A stretch of 64,000 nucleotides of DNA from Cannabis sativa. Lineage: Eukaryota > Streptophyta > Magnoliopsida > Rosales > Cannabaceae. Under the pieces are notes generated by a model. That model saw only the letters and a program-made list of their open reading frames with translations, was not told the DNA's origin and made no database searches. A program made the translations under genes and the position numbers. Numbering within the stretch: position 1 is the stretch's first letter; each line of letters begins with the position of its first letter. Shown one piece after another: positions 33,766 through 44,177 of this stretch. The stretch spans positions 43,399,442 through 43,463,441 of the forward strand of contig NC_083602.1 of NCBI RefSeq assembly GCF_029168945.1. The letters are read 5' to 3'.

Positions 33766-34747
33766 ATTAATCTTTGTAAATGCAGATGGCTCCAGAACTT
33801 ATTCTCCCAGTGTCAGAGCACTTTCCAGGGCGTATAACATACAGAGGGAACGGATATTTTGCATCAATCAAGGCTAAATTTGAAGCTTTTAACTTGACTC
33901 AGAAGGTGAAGGAGACGCCCTTTGGTGTTTTTTGGAATGCCAGCGATTTGAAATTCAGTGGGGTTATTGTGCATCAACTGTTACTAAGGAAGAAGAAAGT
34001 GAGTGAAGCCAAAAACGATGAAGTGTGGTTTTACGTGGGTAAAACCGAAGCTAGATTTGGGCGCTCTGAGTTCGGTTTGATCATAGGCTTAAAGATGAGC
34101 GGTGGTCCTTCGTCAGAAGAATTGACTGCACAGTGTGATTCTGATCGGATCTTGCGAGACTATCTCAACAACTCAAAAAGGGTGACCTTTAAAACCCTTT
34201 GGCTAGCGTTTGAGGCATGCGATGTGGCTGACGATGTATACAAGTTGGGGTTGTGTGCATTTGTCGAAGGTGTTCTGCTGTCACGGGCCGAGGGTGTGTA
34301 TATCTGGACAGATATGTTAAAGTTGGTAGAAAATGAAGACAAGTTCTTCGAGTATCCTTGGGGTCTTCTTTCTTATCAGAAGTTGTTGTCTTCCACAACT
34401 AAGAATATGCAACAACTTAGGCAAAACTACATGGATAAGAACGATAAGACCAAGAAGAAACACAAGAAGGAGAAAAAGGTTACTCAACCTAAAGCGAAGT
34501 ACAACGTGTACGGATATGCTCCTGCGCTGCAATATTGGGCATTTGAGGCCATGCAAGTTTTGGGGAAGAAGTATGGCCAGTGCAAAGGGACTCGATTCCC
34601 TCGAATGTTGAACTGGAGCACCCCCGACACAGTCACGAAACATGATGTGAAGCAAGCTGATGTGGCTGCACTCTTTGAGAAAAGGGTATGTGAATCTTTC
34701 TCTATTTTAGCGCAATTATTTTTTGCTTTAAGTGTAATCTGTGTTAT

Positions 34748-35180
34748 ATGCGATATTTGATGCGATATTGTGCGATATTTGTGCGATTTACTTTACAGTG
34801 CATTATAAATGTTAAGTGATTAATAAGTTTTTTGGCGACTTTGTGCGATCATTGAGCGATTTTGTGCGATTTTACTTGCACTCCTTATAAATTTTTACTT
34901 GTATTGTTTTATTTATTTGTTTAGCGACTTTATGCGATTCTTGTGCGATTGTTGTGCGATTTGTTAGAAGTCTCATCACTTGTATTGTTTTAATATTTTT
35001 TGGCGACTGTATGCGATGACTGTGCGATTTTGTGCGATTTTTGATGACAGTAGCTAATATACTTTTCTATGTATATGTAATAGATTTTTGGCGATATAGT
35101 GCGATTTTTGTGCGATATGTATGCGATTTTTTTTGTTTTTGCGATTTATTTGCGATTTTTGTGCGACATGTTTGCGATTT
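34748..35180 (+). repeat. TGCGAT motif cluster 2 (second intron, sense)
   Basis: About 19 TGCGA copies lie in 430 bp of the intron 34686-35203, with GGCGAC and AGCGAT variants. All are on the + strand. Spacing is irregular, mostly 8-30 bp. Confidence 0.9.
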
Positions 35181-36214
35181 AACGTGATCTTGTGTTTTTG
35201 CAGATGGTTGTGCTTCAAATCTTGTATCCTCGGAATTGGGAGGTTGATTACTGGAAGGACAATTGTGAGGGTGAGGTCCCCACAGTGGAAATGGGGTTGG
35301 ATGAGGTCGAAGAAACACAAGCCGGGGCGCAAGATTCGACCGCATTCGAGACCCAAGCCCAACGGGTGGCAGAATATGTGGAAAGGTCCAAAATTATTCC
35401 ACCATCCCCACCCAAGGAAACAGCAGACGCCTCCACATCTGCCACTGTGCCCCCAACCCCTGCCACTGTGCCCCCAAGCTCTGCTCCACCCAATGACTCC
35501 GACTACCTCTTGTTGGCTAAGAGATTGGAGAAGGTAGAAGCGCAACAACTTGCGATTCTCACTGCCCAGACTGAGATGAAGGCTGACTTCAAGAGAAGTC
35601 AGAAAGAGATGAAGAATCTTATCATGGATCAAATTGCGACCGTGATAAGTTTGTTACAGAAGCAGCCTTCGGAGCCGACACAACCATCAGGGCCGGCACA
35701 GCAATCAGACCCCACACATCCATCCGACACGGCAGAGCCATTACAGACGGTACATCCATCACCGCCGACATATGATGATGATGATGATGTCTACCCAGAA
35801 GATTGGCAACCTGACGTATGTGACGTTCCTTCTACTCCTGCAAACGCCATTGTCATTTCGCTGGGTGATACAGAATCTCAGGATGTGGAAGAGTTGCAGG
35901 GGCCACCAGATGGGGTGGAGTTCTGTAGGCTTAGGCGAAAGCGGAAGCCGGTTTTCTTGAATGACTACACAGCTGGGAAGAAGAAACAACGACATGGGCC
36001 CGTGGTAGTAGACACACTGAAACCGGCGGACCCCCGGCTGTTAAATTTTTTCCAGAAGTGGATTACTTATGCTAGGGACAATAGCCGTCCTAGGGATGTT
36101 CACACTGGCGAAGCCACTAGATCCTAGTTCGTGAAGTTGATGGTGCTGAACGAATGGCTCGACGATGATGTAAGTTATTTCTTAACAGAATTACTTTATT
36201 GTGTTTTTCATTGT

Positions 36215-36445
36215 TTTGTGCGACTTACATGCGATTTATATGCGATTTATACTCACTTTATGTATAACCTGGTGATGCAACTTTTATGCGATTTATATGC
36301 GATGTGCGTGCGATTATAAACTGATTTATGATTGTTTGCGACTTATGTGCGATTATTGTGCGATTTGTGTGCGATTTTTGTAACAATTTTGGTGATTTCT
36401 TTGTGCGATTTCCTGCGATTTGTTGTGCGACTTTTATGCGATTTC
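36215..36445 (+). repeat. TGCGAT motif cluster 3 (third intron, sense)
   Basis: About 14 TGCGA copies lie in 230 bp of the intron 36170-36473, all on the + strand. Confidence 0.9.
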
Positions 36446-37424
36446 TTTCTTACTGTTTTCTTTTGAAACACAGCAAATTGATGCCATGGCGCACTTATTG
36501 AGGAGAAGACGGACCCTGTACCCAGAAGTCTACACTCGAAAAGGTGTAGTTTTGGACACATCTGCTCCACAGTTCTTTTCCATGTTTTGGAATATGTATG
36601 AGGGTGACAAGAGCAAGATGAAATGGGATGAGGGCGTTATGAGTTACGTGCAGGGGATACCGCACAGATACTTGCCATGTTGGGAGAAGCAGGAGTACAT
36701 ATACTTTGTGTTGCACCTTCCCAAAGAGCGCCATTGGGTGGCAGTTGAGGTGGATATCGAGAACTGGGAGATCATTGTATATGATTCTGATATCGGTGCC
36801 ACCGTTGAGGCAGCCATGGAGTCATATTTGAAGCCTTACGGCGAGCTCTTTGCAAATCTAATTCGAGATAGCGGTTATTTCCAATACAACAATTATGTAC
36901 ATCCGGTGGAGTTGGGCGATCTCAGTCAGCTCCTACCCCTCCATTATAGACGAGCTACCTCGGAGGTTGTACCACAAACGAAGAGTAGGTCAATCTCTTT
37001 TTCTTTTGTATATTTTGAGTAATTTATTTAATTTTGCACTCCATTATGAATTACTTAACTTAATTGTTGCTAATATTTAGTTTTTTTTTAGTGGCAATTG
37101 TGGAATGTATGCCATGGAGCACATTGAGCACTTGCTGCTGGATCGGTCGTTGGAGCATGTGCATGCTGATAACATGCTCACCTTTAGACATAGGTGGTGT
37201 GTGGACCTATTTTACCAGAACTTAACGTGGTAGTTTTTTGTAGGTTTTTGCAATGTTAATCTTGTACACATAAACTCCCCTTTTGTAATTGTATTATAAT
37301 CTCACCAAAATTATATATAACAAGTAAATTTAAAGTTATTTAAATTGTTGCTTGTATCAATTTATTTCTTTTTTAAATTTTTGATAAATACTGTGAAATG
37401 ATGGCTTCTTGAAAAAAAATTTCG

Positions 37425-37790
37425 CTAAGAATCGCATCAAAATCGCACATTCATCGCATAATATCGCCAAAATACACAAACTAACAAATCTAGATTAGTT
37501 CACATCGCAGAAAAATCGCACTATAATCGCACAATGTCGCCAAAAAATACAGAACCAAAGCAAACTCAAAAACAGGATCCTGTCAGTTAATATCGCACAA
37601 AATCGCACCATAATCGCAAAAATATCGCCAAAAAATACAGAACCGAGCAACCAAAAACAAGATCCTGTCAGTTAACATCGCACAAAAATCGCAGGATATC
37701 GCCAAAAAATACAAAACAAACTAAAAACAAGCTCCTGTCAGTTACAAATCGCACAGTAATCGCATAATGTCGCCTAAAAATCGGTAAACA
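37425..37790 (-). repeat. TGCGAT motif cluster 4 (between the convergent genes, minus sense)
   Basis: About 13 TCGCA copies on the + strand, that is TGCGA on the minus strand, lie just downstream of the transposase stop. A unit holding TCGCCAAAAAATACA and GATCCTGTCAGTTA recurs about three times at 75-100 bp spacing (37539, 37626, 37699). The strand is opposite to clusters 1-3. Confidence 0.9.
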
Positions 37791-37880
37791 AACCAAAAAA
37801 GTATTAATCTAGGAGAAAAAAGCACAATATCCAACAACCAGCAATACAACACATATTCATTTAAATATTAGAGAAATGGT

Positions 37881-40402
37881 TCAAACTCGAGCTTTGCATG
37901 TAGCTCTGTTGTGCCCTAAACCGTGACATAGCGAACAATGACGAGGTTCCACTACCACCTGACCACTAGACGGTCTACGCTTCGTCGGTCTTCTACCTGC
38001 ATTGCTCTTCCTAGGCCGACCTACTGGTTTTTTCTCCACTGGTACCCCGATTCTTATGTTCTTGATATGTTCCGGTAGTACCCACTCATCCTCCTCGCCA
38101 ACAATATTAATTGTGGCATCGTAGGTTTTCTTCCACGTTTCTTTAGTGTAATATGGAGAGCAAAGTGTGTACACGCTCACATTCTGACTAACTGCTGCGG
38201 CACATGCATGGGGACAAGGGTTTTTGAGCGTTTGGAAAAGTCCGCAAGTGCATGTTCTCTCCACTAAGTTCACATCACCACCTCTCTCACCTTGAGGACT
38301 CGTACCAACGTTGAACAATTGGGCACCATTACGAAGGACACTCCTGAACATACCATCTTTGTGTTGATCCTTTAAATCATTTTCAAAAGTAGTAGCCAAA
38401 GGAGTAGCGCACTTACTAGCCTTTTCGAGACGAGAAGCAAACCAACTTTGAATTGTGAACCTGATGAAGTCAACCAAAATAGTTACTGGATATTTTCTGA
38501 ATTCTTCTGTCACCTTGTTGAAGCTTTCGGCAGCGTTGCTTGTCATTATGCTGTACCGATCGCCTGGACAATAAGGACGAGCCCACTTTTCAAACCCTAT
38601 TTGCTCGATGTATGTAGCAATGGCAGGGTCCATCTGTTTCAGCACCTCAAAATGCCTATCACATTCCGTCTTGTTCCATGCGTAAGCTGCAAGCCATATT
38701 TGCTTGTTGCATACATCAGTCTTAAACTTGTGATTGACATTCATAGTAATATGCTTGAAGCATGCACAGTGGCATGCTTCTGGGAAAACAACATCAACAG
38801 CATGTTCAATGCTTTGATGCCTATCCGATATGAACATAAGATTTTCAACCTCACCAATGGCTTCCTTCAACTTCCGCAAGAAATACTTCCAAGAGTCATG
38901 ATTCTCACTGTCAACAATTGCAAAGGCTACCGGAAACAATTGGTTGTTTGCATCGTACGCAACAGCAACTAACAGTGTTCCTCCATACTTCGTCTTCAAG
39001 AATGTTCCGTCGATACTAATCACAGGACGACAATACTTAAATCCCTTCCTACAAGCATCGAGTGACCGTAAACGATACTTGAACCGGTTATCCTCGCCGA
39101 CAATGTCGGTAATAGTGCTCGGATTCTTACGTTCCAAAGATGTAGAAGTAACCATATAATTTCGTATAAGATTCTGCTGGAGTACCCCTCTTGTACATAA
39201 CTGCCTTCTCTCTACATCTCCAAGCTTTCTCATAACTCATCTTGATGCCATATTCATCAAACATATCCCTCTGTATGTCTTTTGCTTTGTAGTTAGATCC
39301 ATAAGATGTGTACTTGTTCTTAATAATGTGACCAATGACCCACGGTGCTGCTTGCCGGTGATCAGAATGTCTAGAATCCAAGTTACATGTGTGTTCGTTG
39401 TGAAACACAGTAACCTCAAAAATGTCACAAAGTGCCTTCTTCTTCCCCCTTAATCTCCATTTACAATTTTCATCCTTACAAGTAACGTAAAACACATCAG
39501 TGTCAGACTTACTTACCATCCACTCAAAATTATTTTTCAATGCATACCTACCAACTACATTCTTCAATTCTTCCTTGTTTTTGTACAACTTGCCAAGATA
39601 TATCTCCCCTGAAGGCGTACCACTAAGAGATGTTGTATACACATTATTTTCCTCTATGTCTTCCCTTTTCCACACAAGAGGTTTGAATTTAGTAGAAACT
39701 TCAAATTCAGATACAGGAGCACTATCAGAAGGACCTGGCCGACTGCTACTAGTTCCTGGTGTTTGGCGATTCTCACTACGGGGGGGTCTTCTTTGTCGCT
39801 CTACTTGGTTGCTTGGAGTTAGTTCCATCCTCAGGGGAGGTACATCTGTAGCCACATCATCATCCACACCCAAATCAACCACAGGATCATTGTTGTAAAA
39901 GGGAGCATCGAACTCATCTGAATGATGAAATTCGATACCCACTCTCTCATCATCTACATTAGTGCCAACTTGCTCGTCCAAACCAAACCCCATATCAGTT
40001 TCTGGGACAAAGGTCCCAACAACACTTCTAGGGGTTACATTTCGGGGAGTCTGCTCCAAATTCACATTCTTCTTCACCTTTGTCACAAATAGTCGCAACA
40101 AGTTGTCCACACTCATTTTTGCCTTCATGCTCAAGAACACTCGTAGTTGACTATCTTTCACTAAAACCTCAGGTGGAAACTTAGTGCCTTTCATGTACAT
40201 GTAAAGAACTTCTAACTTCAATTCATACACCAAGGGGTCCACCTCCAACTCTTCATGCAAAACTTCACGCAACTTTTTCAGTGTACACTCAACGTCCAAT
40301 ATCAATGTCTTACTTTTTGAGGAATCAAATACCCAGTTGAAACCCTCCACAGTCCAAACGCCATCATACAAAGACACGGGCACAAATACGGTATGAATCG
40401 TC
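37881..40402 (-). pseudogene. MURA-type MULE transposase with SWIM finger and zinc knuckle, one frameshift
   Basis: The N-terminal part reads from about 40402 down to about 39150. Its acidic/Ser/Pro-rich linker is followed by a WRKY-GCM1-like MULE DNA-binding region (CKDENCKWRLRGKK). The frame shifts near 39150, and a 450-codon frame runs 39233-37881. In it the DDE core shows Asp75 (SIDGTF), Asp137 (ISDRHQS) and Glu236 (NAAESFNK). A SWIM finger CXCX9CXH uses Cys328, Cys330, Cys340 and His342. The end has an AT-hook-like GRPRK (415-419) and a CX2CX4HX4C knuckle (Cys433-Cys446). The protein would cut and move the element. Upstream, the open frame to 40668 runs through motif cluster 5 and is probably intron (acceptor ACGTAG at 40403-40408). 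Confidence 0.88.
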
Positions 40403-40440
40403 CTACGTAAAAATACAAAGAAAAACACAGAAAAAATCAG

Positions 40441-40790
40441 CATACAATATCGCACATACATCGCACAAGGTACTACAGAGGTCGCACAACGTCGCCTAAT
40501 ACAACAATAATATGTTGAAGTATGAAGTCGCACAATAATCGCACAGACAAGGGACAATATCGCATAAAGTCGCACAAGAACACATACATGACAAAATCGC
40601 ATAATGTTGCACAACAAGTCGCACACAAATCGCCTAACATCAAAAATCGCACATAATCGCATAACCATCGTACAATGTCGCCAAAATTAATCATGTCATC
40701 ACTAACCTCAGATTTCTCATGAAATCGCACAAAGAATCGTATAAAGTCGCATAAAATCGCACAAAAATAAAAAAACCCAGAAAACCACAG
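40441..40790 (-). repeat. TGCGAT motif cluster 5 (5' intron of the transposase, minus sense)
   Basis: About 14 copies of TCGCA on the + strand, so TGCGA in the direction of transposase transcription, lie in 350 bp. They fall between a possible first-exon donor at about 40911 (ATGG|GTAAGT on the minus strand) and the acceptor at about 40403. The phase of that donor does not fit the downstream frame by one base. Confidence 0.88.
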
Positions 40791-41022
40791 ACTGTTCGAA
40801 CCACACTCTACCTCTATTTTAAGGACACAAATGACACAAATTACAACTAACAACGTTCAGATCCATACAATATAACAAAAAACAACACTATTTACTAAGA
40901 AAAACACTTACCCATTGCTTTGTTGAGTGTGGTTGACCTTGAGGTTGAAAATGGTGAAGGTGTAGGCTGGCCGAGACGTTCAGTTGGTGGTGGTGGTGGT
41001 GGCAGCCGGCGGCAGTACGCAG

Positions 41023-41026
<4 letters not shown>

Positions 41027-41092
<66 letters not shown>
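41027..41092. repeat. (AG)n microsatellite in the transposase 5' leader
   Basis: Thirty-three AG units without interruption. On the minus strand this is a CT-rich leader, mirroring the CT-rich leader of the other MULE gene. More GA-rich DNA continues to about 41175. Confidence 0.95.
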
Positions 41093-41093
<1 letters not shown>

Positions 41094-41279
41094 AAATGAG
41101 AAAGAGAGAGAAAGTGAAAGAGAGAGAGTGCGAGTAGAGAGAGAGATCAAACGAGAGGGAAAGAGAGAGAAGGGGAGGCTGTTAGATAGGGAGGGCATTT
41201 TGGGGTTCCCATGACAAAATAGGCATATTTACACAATGTGTAATTTTTTGGGTCAAAATAACACCATGTGTTATTTACA

Positions 41280-41320
41280 TAATGTATGCTTGATATAAGA
41301 TTCTCACTATTTTTTTTTAG
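41280..41320. repeat. 41-bp direct repeat flanking the Mutator-like element (right)
   Basis: Identical to 32603-32643, including the nine-T run. Confidence 0.9.
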
Positions 41321-41446
41321 CTATTTAGCTACTATACCTCAACTGATGGGGATGCTCTAATTAGTGTGGTCTTTTACGACGTGAGCTTTCATTCCCATCA
41401 GAACAAGAAAGAAGTTCCATAGAGAATTTTTTTTAACCTCAATTGA

Positions 41447-41902
41447 TGTGCACAAATCACACACAAATGTAACACATACTTAAGGCATCTCCAATGGGAG
41501 TTGCCATGGAGTAGTCTTTGCCACGTGTGTATTTTGGTCAATATTTTAAACTAATTTTATGAGCATAATTACTTTATCACCAACTAATTTTTTGAGAATA
41601 TATACAATTATAAAATTTGATTAAAAAGTGGTATGTGGGACCTTGGTGAACAACTTTTGAAGTTGACTACTATTGGAGTAATTTTTGTGGAAAAATGTGT
41701 CAATTCTTATGTGGATGAGAAAGAAAATACAAACAAATAATATTTTAAGATGAAGTGTGTATTTTAGTAATTATGGGTGTTACCCCATTGAAGATGCTTA
41801 TATTTGTCAAATTACTTCAACTAATTATTTTTATTTAAAGAATGGGTCCTGCTTATCAAAAATGATTTGTCACACATTTGTGTGTAATTTATGAATGCAC
41901 AT
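41447..41902. mobile_element. Outer MITE
   Basis: The left end (41447-41470, ATGTGCACAAATCACACACA...) is complementary to the right end (41874-41902) apart from two short gaps. A second MITE lies inside. There is no coding capacity, and the target duplication is unclear. Confidence 0.55.
41483..41797. mobile_element. Inner MITE with TTA duplication
   Basis: The 315-bp element begins AGGCATCTCCAATGGG and ends CCCCATTGAAGATGC, an imperfect inverted pair, with TTA on both sides (41480-41482 and 41798-41800). A TTA duplication suggests the PIF/Harbinger group. The GCATCTCCAATGG end is common among plant MITEs. Confidence 0.65.
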
Positions 41903-41986
41903 ATATTTACTCTCTCAAATGTAATCCTTCCATTCAACAAACAACATTACCCGTTATAAGAATTTTACACGTCAAGTTGTACTGAG

Positions 41987-44025
41987 TGTTGGCGCTGAAA
42001 AGTGGCCAACACCAGCTCACTAGATTGGCTAGATGAATAATAATAAATAGAAATGTGTAAATTAGAGAGACACATAAAATTTATAATAGTGTACTCCCCA
42101 TGCTGCGCTAGTAATGGAGCTACATTAACTTTGAGTTTTTATTTCTCACGAGATAGTAATTATAGAAAAAGGCTAAGTGTTTAAGCTTTGATTTCTAGAG
42201 AGAGATGCTCTGATATTGTGTGTAGTTTTCTGAATGTAAAAAATGAACTAAGTTAGCTCTCCTTTTATAGGTGAATGAGGCCCATAAAAATATGGAAAAA
42301 TAATTTAACTATGAAAAATCTAAATTGGCTAATTTTGACTGTAGATGATGATCCAACGATCAAAAGTGCGGTAAAATTTTAGGTCAATAACTTTAGAATT
42401 TTGATTGATGCGTGAGACACAACTTGATAGAACATTGAAATAGCTTCTAAACTCAAGTTGAATTGCATCAATTTGATCAATATTGGGTGAGTTATGACTA
42501 TTTTACTGAAGGTAGTTCACAACCCAGGGCCTAGTTGACATCCAGCGCCCACGTTGACATATGACATCAACCTGGACGTGGGGTCAGTGAAAAAACGTCC
42601 ATGGGGTGTACTTTATGATGTCTAAGTGATATTTTGACATCAATTAGTTTATTTTTATTTTCTGGCGAAGCTAGTCACTAGTTCTTGGAAATGTTGCTAT
42701 TCTACGGAAATAAGAGACTCGAAACTCTTCATTTCCCTGTAAATTTCCCATGTTGGAAATGAGAAATGTAAAGTTTTGAATTTGACTTCTCTGACTTCAT
42801 AGATCTTAGTCATTGTAAAAAACTAGACAGACGGTCGAAACATAATTAGAATCGAATAAGCAGAACCAAGCGCACCAGACCATTTATCAACCTGTGCGCT
42901 AGGTACTCATTTCGAAGCTTCTAGGATATCGTTTTGATACTTCCAAGTTTCTAGAACTTGAGGATGAGGTATCCTACCCCATTTTTGACCATTCTAGATT
43001 CTACAATCGAATCATATTTGGCATTTGATTCATCAAAATCATCGTACTAGGCTGATTGTCAACCTTGGCGCTGGGTCTGCTTCTAGGGCCTCGAGTTTGT
43101 GGTTTTCTCCCGAGTTTATTTGAATCTTCATTTTTTTTTGAGGATGGAAAAATTTCCCTAAATACTTTTTTAAGAACTTAATTAGAAAACCAAGTTGACA
43201 ATTTGTCAACCTCGGCGCTGGGTTCCCTTTATGGCCCTTTAAAAGTTCTATTTTGTCCCTAAAAATAGTTGAATCTTAATCTTTCCTGAAAAGAGAGAAG
43301 ATTCTTGGAACAGTTCTCAAAAAACATCATTGAAATTGGCCCAATTTAAAAAAATATAAACCTAGGCACTAGGCCAGCCCCAGGTGTCAACGTGGGTGCT
43401 GGGTCTTGCTTCTAGCACCCAAGAAATATTGTTTCTTCCTCAAAAGTACCTATTACCTCATTTTTTATGAAGACGATGAAGATGGAAAATTCAGATCGTC
43501 GATATGATACTTGGAAGGTGCCCATATTGACAAATTATTAACTTGGGCGTTGGGTGCCCAGGGACTGGGTGCTCAAAAATGAACTTTCTTCGAATTTGAT
43601 TATGATGCCTCTCAAATATGTTCGTGGCATGTCTAGTTCATGTACAAATGAAAATTTTGACCCATTTTCACTAAGACGGTCCTAAAAATAGAAACGTTAG
43701 TTAAGGATGTCAACTTGAGCTTTGGGTAAAGTCCAGGTGGCCAAGTTGACTTTTGGGGTGCAGGTTCATGCAATTTCAACTCTTAAGGTCCGGATTTAGT
43801 TGCTCCATGTCTTCATGGTCCAGTGTTATGCCGATATTTTGAGCGATAAATATAGACATGACACGTGGAAAGTTAGACATAGAAATTGTGAAAAACTCAG
43901 TAATAAATGAAATTATCTCACACAGATAATTTATTATGAGCAATATCAGTCTTGCATTAGACATTGACAGTAAGACTGTTAGATAAGAAACATATGTCGA
44001 GATGTAATATTATCCCGATTTTCCC
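41987..44025 (-). repeat. LTR-like block with internal ~160-bp degenerate repeats
   Basis: No open frame is found. On the minus strand, a purine-rich AAGTGGGGGAAAATCGGGA (about 44019-44037) looks like a polypurine tract before an LTR. TATAAAA (42263-42269) could be its promoter, and the far end CGCCAACA (41987-41994) ends in CA. Inside, variants of GTCAACCTNGGCGCTGGGT recur near 42572, 42889, 43059, 43206, 43388, 43539 and 43709. It may be a solo or truncated LTR of an unidentified element. The ends are uncertain. Confidence 0.4.
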
Positions 44026-44177
44026 CCACTTGATGTGGCATGTACATGTGGGCAAGATCATTGCCACGTGAACTATAACTTGTTAACAAGAAGGCCAAGT
44101 TATCTACATAATACATATATTGTAGGGAAGCTAGAGTGCTTGAGTGGGACGATGAGACAACAAACCGATCACCTTGA
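44026..44177. other. Short unassigned spacer
   Basis: These 150 bp contain TGGCATGTACATGTGGGC and CTTGTTAACAAG palindromic stretches and no gene. They may be the remains of the interior of the LTR-like block on the left. Confidence 0.4.

Larger units (their letters stand above)
33786..37233 (+). pseudogene. DUF1985 plus ULP1-type (C48) cysteine protease of the MULE, one nonsense codon
   Basis: Four coding exons fit: 33786-34685, 35204-36169, 36474 to about 36981, and about 37092-37233. The first start is the ATG right after an acceptor. Exon 1 carries a DUF1985-type domain and ends in a Lys-rich segment. Exon 2 begins with a short conserved piece, then a Pro/Thr-rich linker. It has one in-frame TAG at 36125-36127, with homologous text continuing in frame (VLNEWLDDD). 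Exons 3 and 4 form the ULP1 protease: His at 36732-36734 in RHWVAVEVD, Asp at 36783-36785 in VYDSD, and Cys at 37099-37101 in GNCGMY. ULP1 enzymes cleave SUMO-type proteins; the target here is unknown. The donor after exon 3 is not a clean GT at the needed phase, perhaps a lost base. Confidence 0.82.
32644..41279. mobile_element. Mutator-like element with MURA transposase and ULP1-protease genes
   Basis: This 8.6 kb element carries two convergent genes: DUF1985-ULP1 on the + strand and a MURA-type transposase on the - strand. The two ends are only loosely inverted: ACCTAT...CCAAAAATACCCC on the left against a weakly similar inverted sequence on the right. Both 5' leaders are CT-rich in their own direction. 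MULEs that carry a ULP1-like protease are known in plants (Kaonashi-type). Five clusters of the TGCGAT motif fill the non-coding parts. A 41-bp direct repeat flanks it, far longer than the usual 8-11 bp target duplication. Confidence 0.85.

Noticed and set aside
35054..35632. 192-codon minus-strand frame
   Set aside because: It lies antisense to the DUF1985-ULP1 exon 2 and the TGCGAT cluster, with no domain.
33291..37790. CRISPR-like array from the repeated TGCGAT word
   Set aside because: The repeat is only about 6 bases with irregular spacing, lies in plant introns, and lacks constant-length spacers.
40404..40668. N-terminal 88 codons of the transposase open frame
   Set aside because: They translate the TGCGAT cluster (CAI/CDF-type repeats) and precede a good splice acceptor, so they are probably intron.
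40895..41198. Minus-strand Ser-Leu repeat proteins
   Set aside because: They are translations of the (AG)n microsatellite.
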